Origin: Lanius collurio
Taxonomy: Eukaryota > Chordata > Aves > Passeriformes > Laniidae
Assembly: GCA_020086605.1 (NCBI GenBank)
Contig: JACBWW010000041.1
Coordinates: 2,811,951-2,875,950 of the forward strand
Reading direction: 5' to 3'
DNA length: 64,000 bases
Each line of letters starts with the position of its first letter. The first letter of the stretch is position 1. Shown in pieces: positions 1 through 13,520 of this stretch. A program made the translations under genes and the position numbers. Under the pieces are notes generated by a model. It did no database searches. It saw only the letters and a program-made list of their open reading frames with translations, and was not told the origin of the DNA.

Positions 1-1120
1 TGGAATGAATGGTATTAATTATCATCTCAGTATTCCTAATTTTCATATTGAAAATCTGAAACATTTTGAATACTTAGTTGAAATTTTCTGACAAAATATT
101 GTCTCCTAAAAGTACTGTCTTCAAGCATTTTGTCCAAATAAGAATCCTTTACAAGTATTCCAAGGAAAGAGAGACTAAAACTCTCTTTTACATAATGAAA
201 CCTAAAAATTACAAATCCCTGATGGCTTTTTTGTCATTTTAACAAAGCAAAAAAATCTGTAACCATATTGTGAATTAAGCTATACATTAATATCAAAAGC
301 TATATATTAACACCAAATACCAAAGCAAACACTTAAGAGATTCTGAAATCACTTCTGCCCAATCCTTATTTCTCACCAATAGATAAAAGGGTGACCTTTG
401 CTTTTCCTCGACTCACACAGGGCTGTAACTAAGATAATTAATTAATTAAGATCTGCACAGAGGACATTTGCATTGGGAACAAAGCCTGCAACATATAAAG
501 ATTTTTTTCACTGCAGGCCCCCAGACAGTGAGGTTTAAAAAATAAAGCAGGGAAATCAGATTAGAATTGCCTGGTCTGGCCTGGGGTTATATCCCTGATG
601 GCACTGACCATTTACAGGAAACTTCAGCTAAATTCACAGAGCATTCAACTTCTGGCAGTTTGTCAGCCACAACAAGGAGTTTTGGCAAAATATTTAAAGT
701 CTTGTGGGCTACTTTTCCAAATATTTAATTTTTCAAAAAAGATTAATGGCAGAATGGAATTCAGCACAAAATACCCGCCCATGCTCACCCAATTTCCTGA
801 GCAGGTTTCCACACTGTGCTGTACCACTGGCAACACTCCCTACAGCTGGCTTAGGGCCACCACAAAGAGGAGTCACTGTGCCCCTTTCCTTGAGATATTA
901 TAGGGTCATTTCTACCTCTTTACAGTCATTAGGGTGGGTGACTGCTAAGAGCCACACTCCTCAAAGTGCTTACCAAACTTCCTCACTGCAGGAATAATTC
1001 TCCTTTACTGTATCTTACAAAATATTTCTAATTGTGTTTGCAGTGGAGAAGTGTTTGTTCTGTTGCAGCTCCTCAGTGCATTTCTGCCCACAAGCCATAC
1101 TTCCCAAAGACCTTTCAGAA

Positions 1121-1255
1121 CACATCCCTGGAAGTGCCCAGGGCCAGGCTGGATGGGGCTCTGAGCAGCCTGGGGGAGTGGGAGGTGGCCCAGCCCATGG
1201 CAGGGCAGGGTTAGAGTGAGCTCATCTTCCAATCCAGCCATTCCATGATTCTGTG
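1121..1255 (+). mobile_element. CR1 LINE 3' fragment
   Basis: CATCCCTGGAAGTGCCCAGG then GCCAGGCTGGATGGGGCTCTGAGCAGCCTGG and a degraded tail ending CCATTCCATGATTCTGTG. This is the standard terminal sequence of avian CR1, lying within PDE3B intron 1. Confidence 0.85.
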
Positions 1256-4200
1256 CTGTCCTGGGAATTCCAGTGACAAAGGACCCTGCACATCCTTCAG
1301 ACTTCACACCACGCTGTCTGGAACACATTTCCATGTGCAATCACTGCCAAATAGATAAAGCCCTAAAAATTGCTTATTTGACATTGTAAACTCCATAAAC
1401 ATTCTAACTCCATCTTCTGGCTAGGAATAATTGATACAGAAGATCAAAAATTATCAAGTGAATTCAGCTTGGCTTTACTTACAAACTTCAGGCTTCTAAA
1501 GTTTCCTCTTTATGTGATTAAATCTTTCTCTCCAGTTTATTTTTCACTTCCCTCTCAGTTCTCACAGATTTGAATTTGATCTTAGTCTTCATCTATGTAA
1601 TCAACATTTTTTGTTAATGTTTTGATTTAAAAAATGTGAATTTAATCAAGAGCAAATTTCCTCCTTATCTTCCTGAACATTATTTTAAAAGATAATAATA
1701 ATAATAATTAGGTGATAAGTAACAGTCCTTGTGTTAGGAATGCATCATTAGTTGCACAATGCAAGATTTAACATTTCAGATTTCAGAAAGGAATAGAGCT
1801 AACAACCCCAAACAGCAGGGCCACAGATGTTCTCACACGATTTTCTCTTTGATCACAAACCCTGAGCAGACAGTAGAACAAAAAAGTTCACAGAAAGAAC
1901 AGATACCTAAAATCATTTGTGTCCATTCCTCAGCAGCTGAATTTGTTCAAAAGCTGAAATGAGACACAGGGTGCTCCTGCTTCTATCTCCACTCCCAATC
2001 CCTTCTGCAAAAAATTATCTTGGTGGTTTAATGCCTCTTACACTGGTGATTCTACTGAAGGGGTGACAGAGAGAACAGACAAGCAGGTAACTACAAAATG
2101 AACACACCACAGACTAGGAGTTATTGCCAAAGCAGTGAGCAACACATGGCTGGATTGCCCAGTTCCACCTTACAGAAAATAGCAAACTAGATGGAACAAA
2201 GCAACTGGCAGGAACAAACTTGGAGGACCTATTTGTCCCATAAAGTTCAGCCTGGGCTTGAAATATTAATGAGAAACTGACATTTTTATCATATTTTCCT
2301 ATTTCTTGCTGTCATATATGTGAATTTTTGTCAACATGAAAATTAAGAGCCAAGGAGGATAGAAGCTTTCTGACTGTAGTAACTTACTTATCTGGAACTT
2401 CAGGTACCCCCAAAAGTCAGAAAAATCATCACACAGAAGCATCAGAGGGACAGACACTTGCTGCCTCAGTACAAGAGGATTTCCACTTCTGCATTCCCAG
2501 GTTATAACATTTCTTCACTACCATGTTACACATTTAGTCCTGCAGATGGAAGCATGAAGAATTGATGAGAGTCCAAGACTCAGAAGGTGACTCACAGAAG
2601 TGTTTTTACAGTTTTATAAAATTTTTGTTTTATTTCACTCCAAGAATTGTGAAGAATTTTCACATAAACAGAACAGTATTAAAGCCCTTTTTAAGGAGAG
2701 TGCCAAATACTCTGGTATTTGGAAGAGCCTAATTCACATGTGCCCTTTACCAGTTCATTCTGTTCTGACATATGAATGCAGTATGACTCTGTTTGTGACC
2801 ACACTATCTTAAATTGTTCTTCAAACAAACTCTCTGTTCCATTTATGTACAACTCTCACTTAAATATGTAAATTGCACCTTTCCATTCAAAGCCTTTGTG
2901 AAAACCTTGTGTAAAACATTCTATGGTGCAAGCCAGGTACCACATCTGCCTGCAACAGCTTAATTTTAACCACCTGATTGCCACATTTCAGCCACCCAAT
3001 GCTGAAGCATTTTGTTCCTTCAAACAGACAATGCAGAATATATGGCTCAGTCAAGACATGGGAAAAGCTATAGAAGCTTTTGGGCATGAGGGGATGCTCT
3101 TTTGACTGATTTATTGGGAAGTTCTAAACACATCCATTCTTCACACGGCAGTGCCATTAATTCTCTTAAATCAGCACAACTTGGCACGGCCACAATAAAG
3201 CTGCAGCCATCCCCTCCTTCTGCTGCTCCTTCCCACCCCTGGGTGACTCCCTGGCTTTTGCAGCAAAAGCCTTCATGCAGACACGTGGCAAGGAGCTACA
3301 GAAAAGGACTGATTACTTTTCACATGGATTAGTTCCCCAATTTAGTTCACTGTGTAGTCGCATCAATGTTTGTGGCAGCACAATGGGGGGATGGTGCTGG
3401 GGCAGGAGTGAGCAGCCAGGGCTGGGAAGGACCACTCCTCCCAGTTAGTGCCACAAAGCATTCAGGGAATTGGAATATTTGAGGTGTTTGGATTAGAAAC
3501 CCTACGTCCAAAGGTCAAAATAAAAAATTCACGTTTTGTGACTACACAAAAACTAAATTGGGCATAGTTCTTAGCATCAAAAAAATTCTGCTCTGACCTC
3601 AGAACTCATCATTTTAATCAAGACTTGCACTGTAATTGTACCTCCCAGCCAACAAAACCTGCTGTTGTACCACACATTTTACTTGGTTCTGCTGCTGGTA
3701 TTATGAGCAAAAAAAGAGGCAAAAAAAAAAAAAAAGCCCTAAAGAAAAATCCCACCAATATGTGAAGGAACAGTGAGGAAGACTGGGGGGTTAGTGGGGG
3801 GCATAGGGAGGAGATAGAATCTGGCAGAGACAAATACAAGAGGTCATCATTCCAATTTTTTAAAGGTAAATAAAGGAGGGAGGAAAAAAAGGAAGGAGGG
3901 ATAGAAAAGTTACTGATAGCACTAAATTACTTGATTTAAAAGTCATTGACATCTTGGCCTCCAGCATGCATTTTAGCAAAAAACATTTCCTCTAAATAAG
4001 TACAATATACATTTTTAAGTCAAAAATGCTTATAAAATTCCTGTCCCAGAGGGAAATTGTAGTGGAATATGAAGACTGAGAAAAATCACCTGCAATTGTA
4101 AACTAGAGCAATGAGAAGGAGAAATGAGCTCCCTGTTCCACAGGATTTTAGCAAACTCTTACATTCTATTGATCAGTCAACGACTCAAATTCTGTGTGGA

Positions 4201-7200
4201 CACCAAACACATTGAGAGGAAGCCTGACACTGTAGAAACTGGGAACAAGTTAGTTACTTGGACACAGCAAATAAATAAACTCTGAAAATCACAAAATAGT
4301 AAAGGAAAACTTGTGACATGCCAGGAAAATTTAGAGATGACTAGGGCATGCCTCCCTGTTATTCCCCCTGGCTTTTATCCTCTGAAAATCCAAAACAAAC
4401 AGAAGCCCAATGGCAGGTTTAGCACAGGCCAAATTTGTGATGTTCTCGGGTGGAGATGTAGAGAAACTTCCTATTCATAAGAAAGAGGAAGATTTTAATA
4501 TCAGAAGAAAGGGGCTGGTGAACAGAAATAAGCCTGCATAATTTCCTCTGTTGATCATAATGATTACATGGAAATCAAAAAAAACATTCCTGGCAAAGAT
4601 AGTTTGAAAATAAAAAGACCTGGAAGAAAGTTATTCAAATTAGACAATAGGAATAATAGTAATAATAATTTTTGAAAGGCTGCCTATTTTGGGAATTCTA
4701 ATGATCATTTAGGAATATGATGAGGACAGAAAACAAAGAAAACACCCCTTTGTGCTGCTCAGAAAAGCATGGAAACATTCCTGATGCACAAGACTTTCCA
4801 TGCAAGGTGATCTGACTGCTGGCCATTTTAGCTACACACATTAAAAAAAAAAAAAAATAGATTGTCAGTCACTTTCTTTATGTTTTCAGTGGAATTTTCT
4901 ACAAAACAGTCCATAAGAATTGCAAAAACATTGTGCTAATTTGTAAAAATCCCAATTGGAAGGAGATGGAAGAGACCTTAATCCTTTTAGTTTCATGGCA
5001 CCCACCTTTTTGACTGGTTCTGTTACAGAACAAACAGTATGAGACAAGTTGACTTGTCATGACACTGACAGATATAAACCAAATGTTTCCCCAGGAATTG
5101 GACAAAACATCATTGATTTTGCTGAAAAACATGCAGTCCCTCACTGTAATGCCTGAAAGATGAAACAGCCAAGTAGCATCCAGTTCCATCTGCTCTTACA
5201 CACTTATCTTTTGACACATGCATGTGTACCAAACAGCCTGGCTGAGAATCCAGAAAACAACAACTGAGTATTGTCAGCTCATAAAAGCACTTTGAAAATA
5301 GCTAACAAGTGCCAGAATGAAGATCAAATTCAGACAATTAAATAATGTTAAAAGTTATGCAGAAATATAAGTATGCAATCATGTAACTCCCATTCCCTTC
5401 ATTGAAGCAAAACTGACAAGGCTTACAATACTAAACAAGGATAAAACAAAATATTCAATATGCCTGATGTATAATTCCTGCATAACTTGCAGGAATAGCC
5501 CTAAAAATTGGCAGAATTACAGGAGATAATGGAGCCCAACAGTGACCTGATGCCACCATAGCCTCCATTTTATTGTCCAGAATTGAAGGGGCAAAGAAAA
5601 TGAAGGACAAAATTCAGAAGTGTGATTTCCACATCTTCCTTGGTACCATCTACACTAACTGTTCATTGATCACACAGATTTAAGTCCCAGTAGCCATTGA
5701 CTTCAACAGTAAAACTTCAGATCTTGCAGCTGAGCCAACACAAACACACACCAAATACAGCCCTTACCAAGCAGAGGCCACAGGCAACGTCTTAGTGAGG
5801 CTGGGCAAGGCAGCCAAACTGCTCTGAAATGTCAGAAAAACCTGCTGCTCTTCCTTCTTAATGGCCAATAAGCCCTGGGTGTTTTAGCCACCTCCATGCA
5901 ATTTTTTTTTAATTATTTTTTTTTAATTATTATTATTTTTTATTTATTTAAGTAAAATAGAATTGAAGAGGAACCTGCACAGAGATCCCAGGCCACACAG
6001 ACAGTGACCACCATTTGGAATGCAACCCCGGTGACCAGCTAACCATAAATGACACTGGCCCACAGTCCAAAAAATGCCCTAAGAATATGGGCTGCCAGAC
6101 TCTTACAGCCAAGCCAATTTATCAAAAGTGTGCAGAAATGAAGATAGTCAATCTTTCTAAGCCTTGTATTCCAGGGTTTGGGGGTGAAGAGGAAGGGAAA
6201 GTAGTGTCCAAAATTGGGAAGGTTCAGCGATTTGTTTGGTTGTCTTTTTTCCTTTATGCTTTTAATGAGGATTAAATTCTTCTAAAATAATTTGAAAATT
6301 CTAATATTCAAGTACTTAAATTACATTGCCTTTTTAAGCTTCACACAAACTGAGGAACGTGGGTATTCTTTATTAACCTTGACATTTTAACAAGTCTGGC
6401 CTGCAGCTATGTACTATAATTCTAGTTTGTTAAAATCTAAGTTTATTCGTGTGTTTGCCTATGTAACAAATCCATGGAAAAATAAAAACACAAATATTTC
6501 TGGTTTAACCTGTTAGTCACAGCGTGATTTTTCCCTAAAGAAAACCCAGCCATGAGGCAATACCCATACTAACAACATACCCCAATATTAAGCCAGTTAG
6601 TGTAAATTTGTTTACAGTTTTTAAGTGAAATCCAGAAGATATGATGATTTTCTGAGATAAGACACACACTGCTTTCAACACTGGCTGGTTTATATTAGCG
6701 GCTAGGTAACCACTGGAAGTAACTGAATTTTAATCAACACAGAAAAAAAAAGGATTTAGGAAAAAAATCCCTTGCTTTAGAGGTTAAGCCTCAGGTAACT
6801 TTAATTTTGAAAACTATGTTTTAATATGTAACACACCAAAATACTTCCGATTAATTGCTGGAAAAGGTGGTGACATCCAAACTGTCGGTAAAATTTGCAG
6901 AGCACTTAAGGGAAGGCCATTTTCCTACAGATCCCAAAAAATGTGACTGCACATTTTTAAGAACCAAGCACAGCACCACATTCTTTACAGAAGCAGTGTG
7001 GAAAGTTGCAATAAATTGAAAAATTATCCCAAGCAGCGCTGCGCAAATTCTGCCGCAGCAAAAGGGCTTGAGATGGAGCCAGCGTTTCCCTTTGTGAGCG
7101 GCGAGTTGGGCTTGCAACACTATCAAAAATAAAAGAACTGTAAGCTAATTGCTGGCGAGTGTGACGCAAGCAGTCTCCTTGGTAACAGCCCAAGTTGCTG

Positions 7201-7707
7201 AAGTGCCTGATCCAGCATTTCCTCATCTGTTTGCACTCACACCAGCAGTCTGACAATGTAGTCACTGCATCCTGTTTCACTCAGCAGCCAGAGGAACGCT
7301 CGCCTTAACCCTTGAGTTACAGCTTTCCTGTTAGCCCGGCTTAGCTCAAACTGACTTTTTACAGCCAGGCTTTGCATTCTCTCACACCTTGGCAGCAGCT
7401 GTCTACACTGCCTTTTCTATTTTTGGGTGAGAAGGAGAGGATGAGAAAGAAATCTAGCTCCAAATTAAAATTTAAAAAAATATATGTGACTTTTAATTTG
7501 TATTTTCACTACTGTAAATACAATTTCAGCCACAAACTAAATTTTAAAAAATTGGTTGCCTGCAAACTTTACATAAAACAATGAGTTAAATGTATTCCTG
7601 ATCTTAACCTTATAGCTACAGAATTTTCCTGATTTTATACTGTTCTTAAAAGTAAATTAAATACAAACATAATCTATCAAACTGTGTCTCATTCAATTCA
7701 AACAGAT

Positions 7708-7748
7708 GCAGACTCATTTATAAGTAGCTGCAGACTCATTTATAAGTA
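7708..7748. repeat. 22-bp direct duplication
   Basis: GCAGACTCATTTATAAGTA occurs at 7708 and again at 7730, a small recent tandem duplication. Confidence 0.9.
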
Positions 7749-10700
7749 ACAAACATATTTTTGAAATGTATCAGAAAATAATGGATACACCAAGGAATAA
7801 TTTTTTTTTTTAAAAATCACATTTTTATCTAAAAAAATGTAGAGAGCAAGGATCTCATCAGTGAGCAGGGAAACTGCAGATTCCAGAGAAGAAAAAATTA
7901 TGAAGAACAAATGCTGGCCTTTCTGACAACATATTGAACACACAAAAAGTAGATTATTTTACAGTTTACTTCTTAATTGTGAATTTGAATTTGGTCATTT
8001 CAGGACATGAATAAACATGAAACAAACTATTTTCAGCACAGAGCCTTTCTGTGCTTACATCAGTGCTTATCCGGTGTAACACACGACTGTTTTTCTGTAC
8101 TATGGGAATAGCTGTGGGCCACAAAAAAAGCAAAAAAGGTGAGATAAAAGTAACTTCTTGTTGTTGTTAAAAATTCTGGGCAATTCTTCACCAAGGAAAA
8201 ATGCACAAGAAATTTGCTGGTGAAAAAGCCTCCCACCTTTACAGATTGATCCCCTCAGTGCACTTTCAAATGGGAAATCCCCCTCAAGTGCTCTGAAATA
8301 AACACCAGCCAGGACAACCTGTCCCAGCAGCTTCCTGACCACCAAAGAGAGCTGGGTATGGAAATTGGGAAGGGGCAGGCAGGAGGCAATGGCAGGGACT
8401 TTTCAGAATTCCTTTCCCCAAAGTTTATTCACCCAGGGGCCAGTCCACATCACTGCTCTGCAAGGAGACCGAAAACATCTCTGATTTCCCACTAACTGGC
8501 ACTCTCATTCTTTCTAATACACCACATTTCTCCAGGTTCTTGAGAAGTCTTCCTGCTCAAATTTACTATCATAATGTCATGACATTCCAAAATATAAAAT
8601 AGCAAGTTTCAGGCTAAAAAGCCCAGGGGTACAGAGAAGGAAGCAGCCTGAAATAAAACTCCTGAGAACAGTATGCAGCTGTGCACTGTCACCTGGACTT
8701 CTGCAGAAATAAAAACCCAAAAAGTTAACACTACATGATCAATTCTCTGGCTTAGTCAGCAATTAACTATTTGCTAGCATCTCTGTGGTGTTTTTCTCAA
8801 AATACAGATGTTTCCATCAACAGGCTTTTCTACCATATTAATATAGATTTTTCTCTGCCTCACTTCGTAGCTTCTTCCCATCCACCTGCATTCCTCTTAT
8901 GTTATTCCTCTATGTTGCAGCACCCACATAGTTTGTAGGAAGGCAGAATTAAAACAGAAATAAATATTTTCTTCACCCATAGACAATTTTCCCTAACTGA
9001 ATGGAAAGTCATCCCAGGAAAAAAAAAATAAAGGAAGTAGTCTGGTATGTGATTGTGGAAATTCCAGAATGAGATCAAGAAGTTTCAGGGATGAGGAGGC
9101 AATGATAGGCAAAAAACCTGGGATGGCACAAGGCATATTGAGGAACCCCAATATCCCTGTAGGGCAGAGAAGCACACCAGCACAGGCTAGCAAGATACAA
9201 AACATTCCCACCCTAATTCTATTCAGCAGTGGATTAGGGAGCCCTGAGAAAAGTCATGAGCCACACAATGGCTTTAGCTTTTGGGATTCAAGGTTCAGAC
9301 AAGTTCTCCAAAACTAAATCATAAAATGGTTGTCAAGGATATCTTTGATATAATGAGTTTTTAGGTGACTGAGTTAGAACCAAGTGGAAGAACATCCACA
9401 TACAGGTGCTGTCAGAGGGCACTAGAAGATGTTTATATATAATTATGAACAAAAGCCTCTACAAGGCTTGGAAATCTATCCAAACACTACTGACTTAGTA
9501 CTTTTTACAATACTCAGAATTGTTGTCTGCCTTATACCAATCCACTGATTATGGAATCCACCATCACTACAAAGTTTTCTCCAGCTCTGTCTCCAGCTGT
9601 GCTCTGGAACACAAGAAGAAAAATACAGCTCTGGCCACCAAGCTAAGTGACATCCCAAAAGATGCTCATGAAAGGAGAGAGGCAGGGAACTCACTGTTCT
9701 TTTTAACTCTGGCTTTTCTTGGCTTACCCTTCTCACTGAACTCTGCAGTGGTACCACTGCAGAACATCTCAGAGAGTGAATCAGAGCTGGTGGGAAGAAC
9801 AGGACAGACCTGGGACACAGCAGGGAATCTAACAGATATGTTGAACCAAAGTATTAACTCAGAAATAGAAACAAAGTTCAACATCTCCTTAAAAAGAAAA
9901 AAAAAAAGTTCTGCAGAAGTCCAGTTAAATGTGCTTGCCTTATGGAGGTAAATAAAGATCAAGGTATCAGGACAGAAAATATTCCTCTGCTCCTAAAGGT
10001 CCTGTTAGAACCCAAGCTGTGCTCAGAATGAAATACCTCAATTACATTCAACATCAGCAGTATAAAGATGAGGCAAAGCTCTCAAACATTGCAGGAAGGC
10101 ACAATGGCAAATCCAAATCCTCTGATTCTTTCCCTCCATTTTTAACAGTGAAGTGAAGGGAGGAAGATGTTGAGTATTTCTTTTCTGAGGCACAACCCAT
10201 TCCATGTCATCATTAGCCAGTCAGCTCCTCTTGGTACAGCTGCAGTCCTGGATTCAGTATTACTCCTATTTCTTCCTCCTCACTTGCTTACAACAGAAGA
10301 GAGCAAGGCAAAACAAACAAGGTGTCTAAAGGTTTAGTATTGTTAAAAAAAAACACCCCAAAATACCAAACCCCAAACCAACCTAGAAAACCTCTGTCCC
10401 CTCCATCCAGGAAATAAACAAACGGGATTTTTTTTGAGTTTTGAAACTACTGAAGACATGCAGATTCTCTTTGGGCAGCAGAGAATAAGCTCCCAGCTAG
10501 CAAAGCCCACATTTTAAGCTCTTGGATCTCACAAACAAATTTGCAGCTGCCCTTAAGGAGAATGAAGCAGATCAGTGAGCACCTTGCATCTAACCTGCAG
10601 AAATAAAGGAGGAAAATGAACCAAGAACCTTACCACATAATGTAGTATCAAGGTAAAAGAAGGTCTGCATGACTGTAAAAAATAAATGTATGCACCATCT

Positions 10701-13411
10701 TGAATTGTGTATAACTTTTCAACAATGGACAGTTACAAGTAACAGATTCTAGAAATGTTTTAATGCTGTAAGTGGAAAAAATAAATTTAACTCTTCTGTG
10801 TTACAAGCTATAGGTTACCAAATGTTCTGTAATTTTTTGAACAATAATTTGATTGCTATATTTTTAAAAAGTTAAAGTATTTTGAGTCATTTTCCTATCT
10901 CTGCTGAAGCAGACAATTGTAATTTTGGACCAAATTATGGTACTGATCTTGTAACAGAGAAAGAACACTCTGGTAGAAAGAAGTATTAAAATTATTATAA
11001 ATAAAGAAAAGGTAAAGACATAGAAAAAGAAATAAAAAATATAATTAAAAAAAAAAAGACAAGAAAATAATCAATTTACTTTTGAACATTAATCTCCTGG
11101 AAAATTATTTTTCTTGTACTTTCAAGGCCCAAACGATTAAAAATAAAGATGTGGCTTCTAAAGGCACACCAAACATATCCATCACCAGACAGGTGAAAGA
11201 AACACAGCTCTAGGAATGTATTCAAGACTGTTAACACTTGCTAAAGTTATAAATTACATTAAGGTCTGTGAATTTTTAAACAAGTAAGGACTATAATCTC
11301 AATCCTTAAACACTGCAAAACACATGTTCTTTTCCACTTGAAAGCTTAAGTGCTCTGCTGACTCTGGGGAGCTTCCTACTAGAACAAGTATTAAGGCAAG
11401 CATGGAAGACTTACAGCTCTTTAGCAAGGAGATTTTAACAGCAGCAAGTCTCATAAAAGACAAATTACATGAGACTAAATAAACCTTTAGAGGTTCCATT
11501 ATTGAAACCGTGCTGACATGTGCAGATACCTGAAATGGCATCTCTTTATTACACAAAACAGAGTTTAAGTGTTGTCTAAAGTTGTAAGACACTTTCCTAA
11601 ACAAGATAGCAATTTCATGTTTAGAGGTGTAGTATCAGATTCTAAATTCATTTGTGCTGAACTTTTATGCCAAATAAAGAGTTATGAAAATTTTACATGT
11701 AAGTGCTGGGTTTTACTCAGTTTTAACAAGACTGTTTGAAGCTTAGGGTCTCCTATCTAGTTTTGATTTTTACTCTTCATAAAAAATCCTCATCCGTCAC
11801 ACATGGAATAAAGTACTGTTTTTTTTTCATCAGACCATTGTGCAGATGTCTCTGATATGACAACCATTGTCTCAGAGGGTTTGAAAACACAGACCACACT
11901 TAAAGCTACAGCCAGCATCGCATCTGCCTCTTCTCACCTCCTCCCATTTTCTTATTTTCATCTTGACATCATAGAAGATCAATTGCAAACTTATTATTTT
12001 CAAACTTTTTGGAAGTTCTTTGACATCTAATGAACAGGCAGCCAGTAATGAAAAATAAATAAATTAACAGCAGTGACAAATAAAGACTAGTCATTAGCAC
12101 AAAAGCTGTTCCAAACTCTTCTTTCTTAATTAAACTTGTTCAAGCAGAGACTCCAAATAGAAGGAAAAATTAGCCTTTCAATAGTATCAGGCTATGGAAA
12201 TACTCTGTTTTGCTGAATAAAAACTAGCAAGAAAAGCTGATATGAATTCTAACTAATGCTTTCTACAACTGCCTAAAAAAAAGCTAACAGACATTTATAA
12301 ACAAAATACTTACAAGTGTGCTTTGCTGCACAGCAAAAAGCTTTTCTTCATATCACAGTAATAACTCATTTTAACTTCAGACAGACCTACTACAGTTCTT
12401 TAATCATTGCAAAGATCCTAAGTAACAATCCACAGATTTTTTACTATTTAAACAAAAAAAAAAAAAAGAAAAAAAATTTAAAAAACCCTAAAAGTTGCCT
12501 TAACATCTGTGGGAATAATCTATGGAAATTCTCTCATTGCAACGTTCATTTGAAATTTGCTTTGTAAGCATGTTCCAGTAATCCCCAAAAGGATACTTTG
12601 CTGCCCCAAAAATGCAGTTAGCTGAAACAAGGACAGAAGGAGGATGCATGCAAGGTGGACAAGCCAAGCCTGTATTTTTAGTTAAAATATGAACTCTAAT
12701 GCTCTATCCTACACTAACATGTCAGGAATAATCATGTCATCATGAACGATTTCTTTACATCTGTGTCTTAGTGCCCTTTTGTATGGACAATCTCAATGGA
12801 AACAGTAAAACCTGGACCAATATTCATCTTTCCCTGAGCAAAAAAAACCCTGTTTCTTGCAGATCTGACTGGCCAAGAGGAAAACTGTGCTAGTGTGCCT
12901 TTACTCCTCCCAAGCTGAGCCAATTCCTTCAGGGCAGTCGCTGCCAGAGCAGATGGTGTTTCACAGGCACAGCAGGATCTAAACTTTTTCAGCCTGCTAA
13001 TCACACCTTCAGGTTTGGACACAAATTCCCCTCCCTTTCTACTCACACATCTGAACATAACTGCTTGTATCTACAGAAAGGCAGTTTAAATTAAATGAAA
13101 TTTAATTTCATACTATGTAATGAGGCTAATTGCAAGGGAGGGAGAATGTGTAGGGAAATACAGAATTGCAAGAGCAGGTATGGAAGAGCCTGTGAGTGTA
13201 TTTACACATTACACTGTCCAGGTGGCCAACCAAATGAAATAAAAGCCACTGTGAACACAAGAATCACTTCAGGGTTCTCTCAAAACACATTCCTTTTTAT
13301 TTTTTTTAAGTTAGCATCATTAAACCACACATGACACTGGGTTTTCTTAACTCCTAATGATGTCCTACAAATACAGAGACCTATCCCTGCCTCAGAGAAA
13401 GCTCACAAGAA

Positions 13412-13520
13412 GCCAGCCCACTTTTGGAGGTGCCAGCCCACTTTTGGAGGTGCCAGCCCACTTTTGGAGGTGCCAGCCCACTTCTGGAGGTGCCAGCCCA
13501 CTTCTGGAGGTGCCAGCCCA
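13412..13520. repeat. 20-bp minisatellite, five copies
   Basis: The unit GCCAGCCCACTTTTGGAGGT repeats with a strict 20-base period. The last two copies carry a T-to-C change (CTTCTGG) and there is a partial sixth unit. It is embedded in ordinary intron sequence of PDE3B. Confidence 0.95.

Noticed and set aside
9520..9951. 143-codon plus-strand frame in PDE3B intron 1
   Set aside because: No recognisable domain, no splice or promoter context; consistent with chance.
13412..13520. CRISPR-like direct repeat array
   Set aside because: The units abut without spacers and the genome is a vertebrate one.
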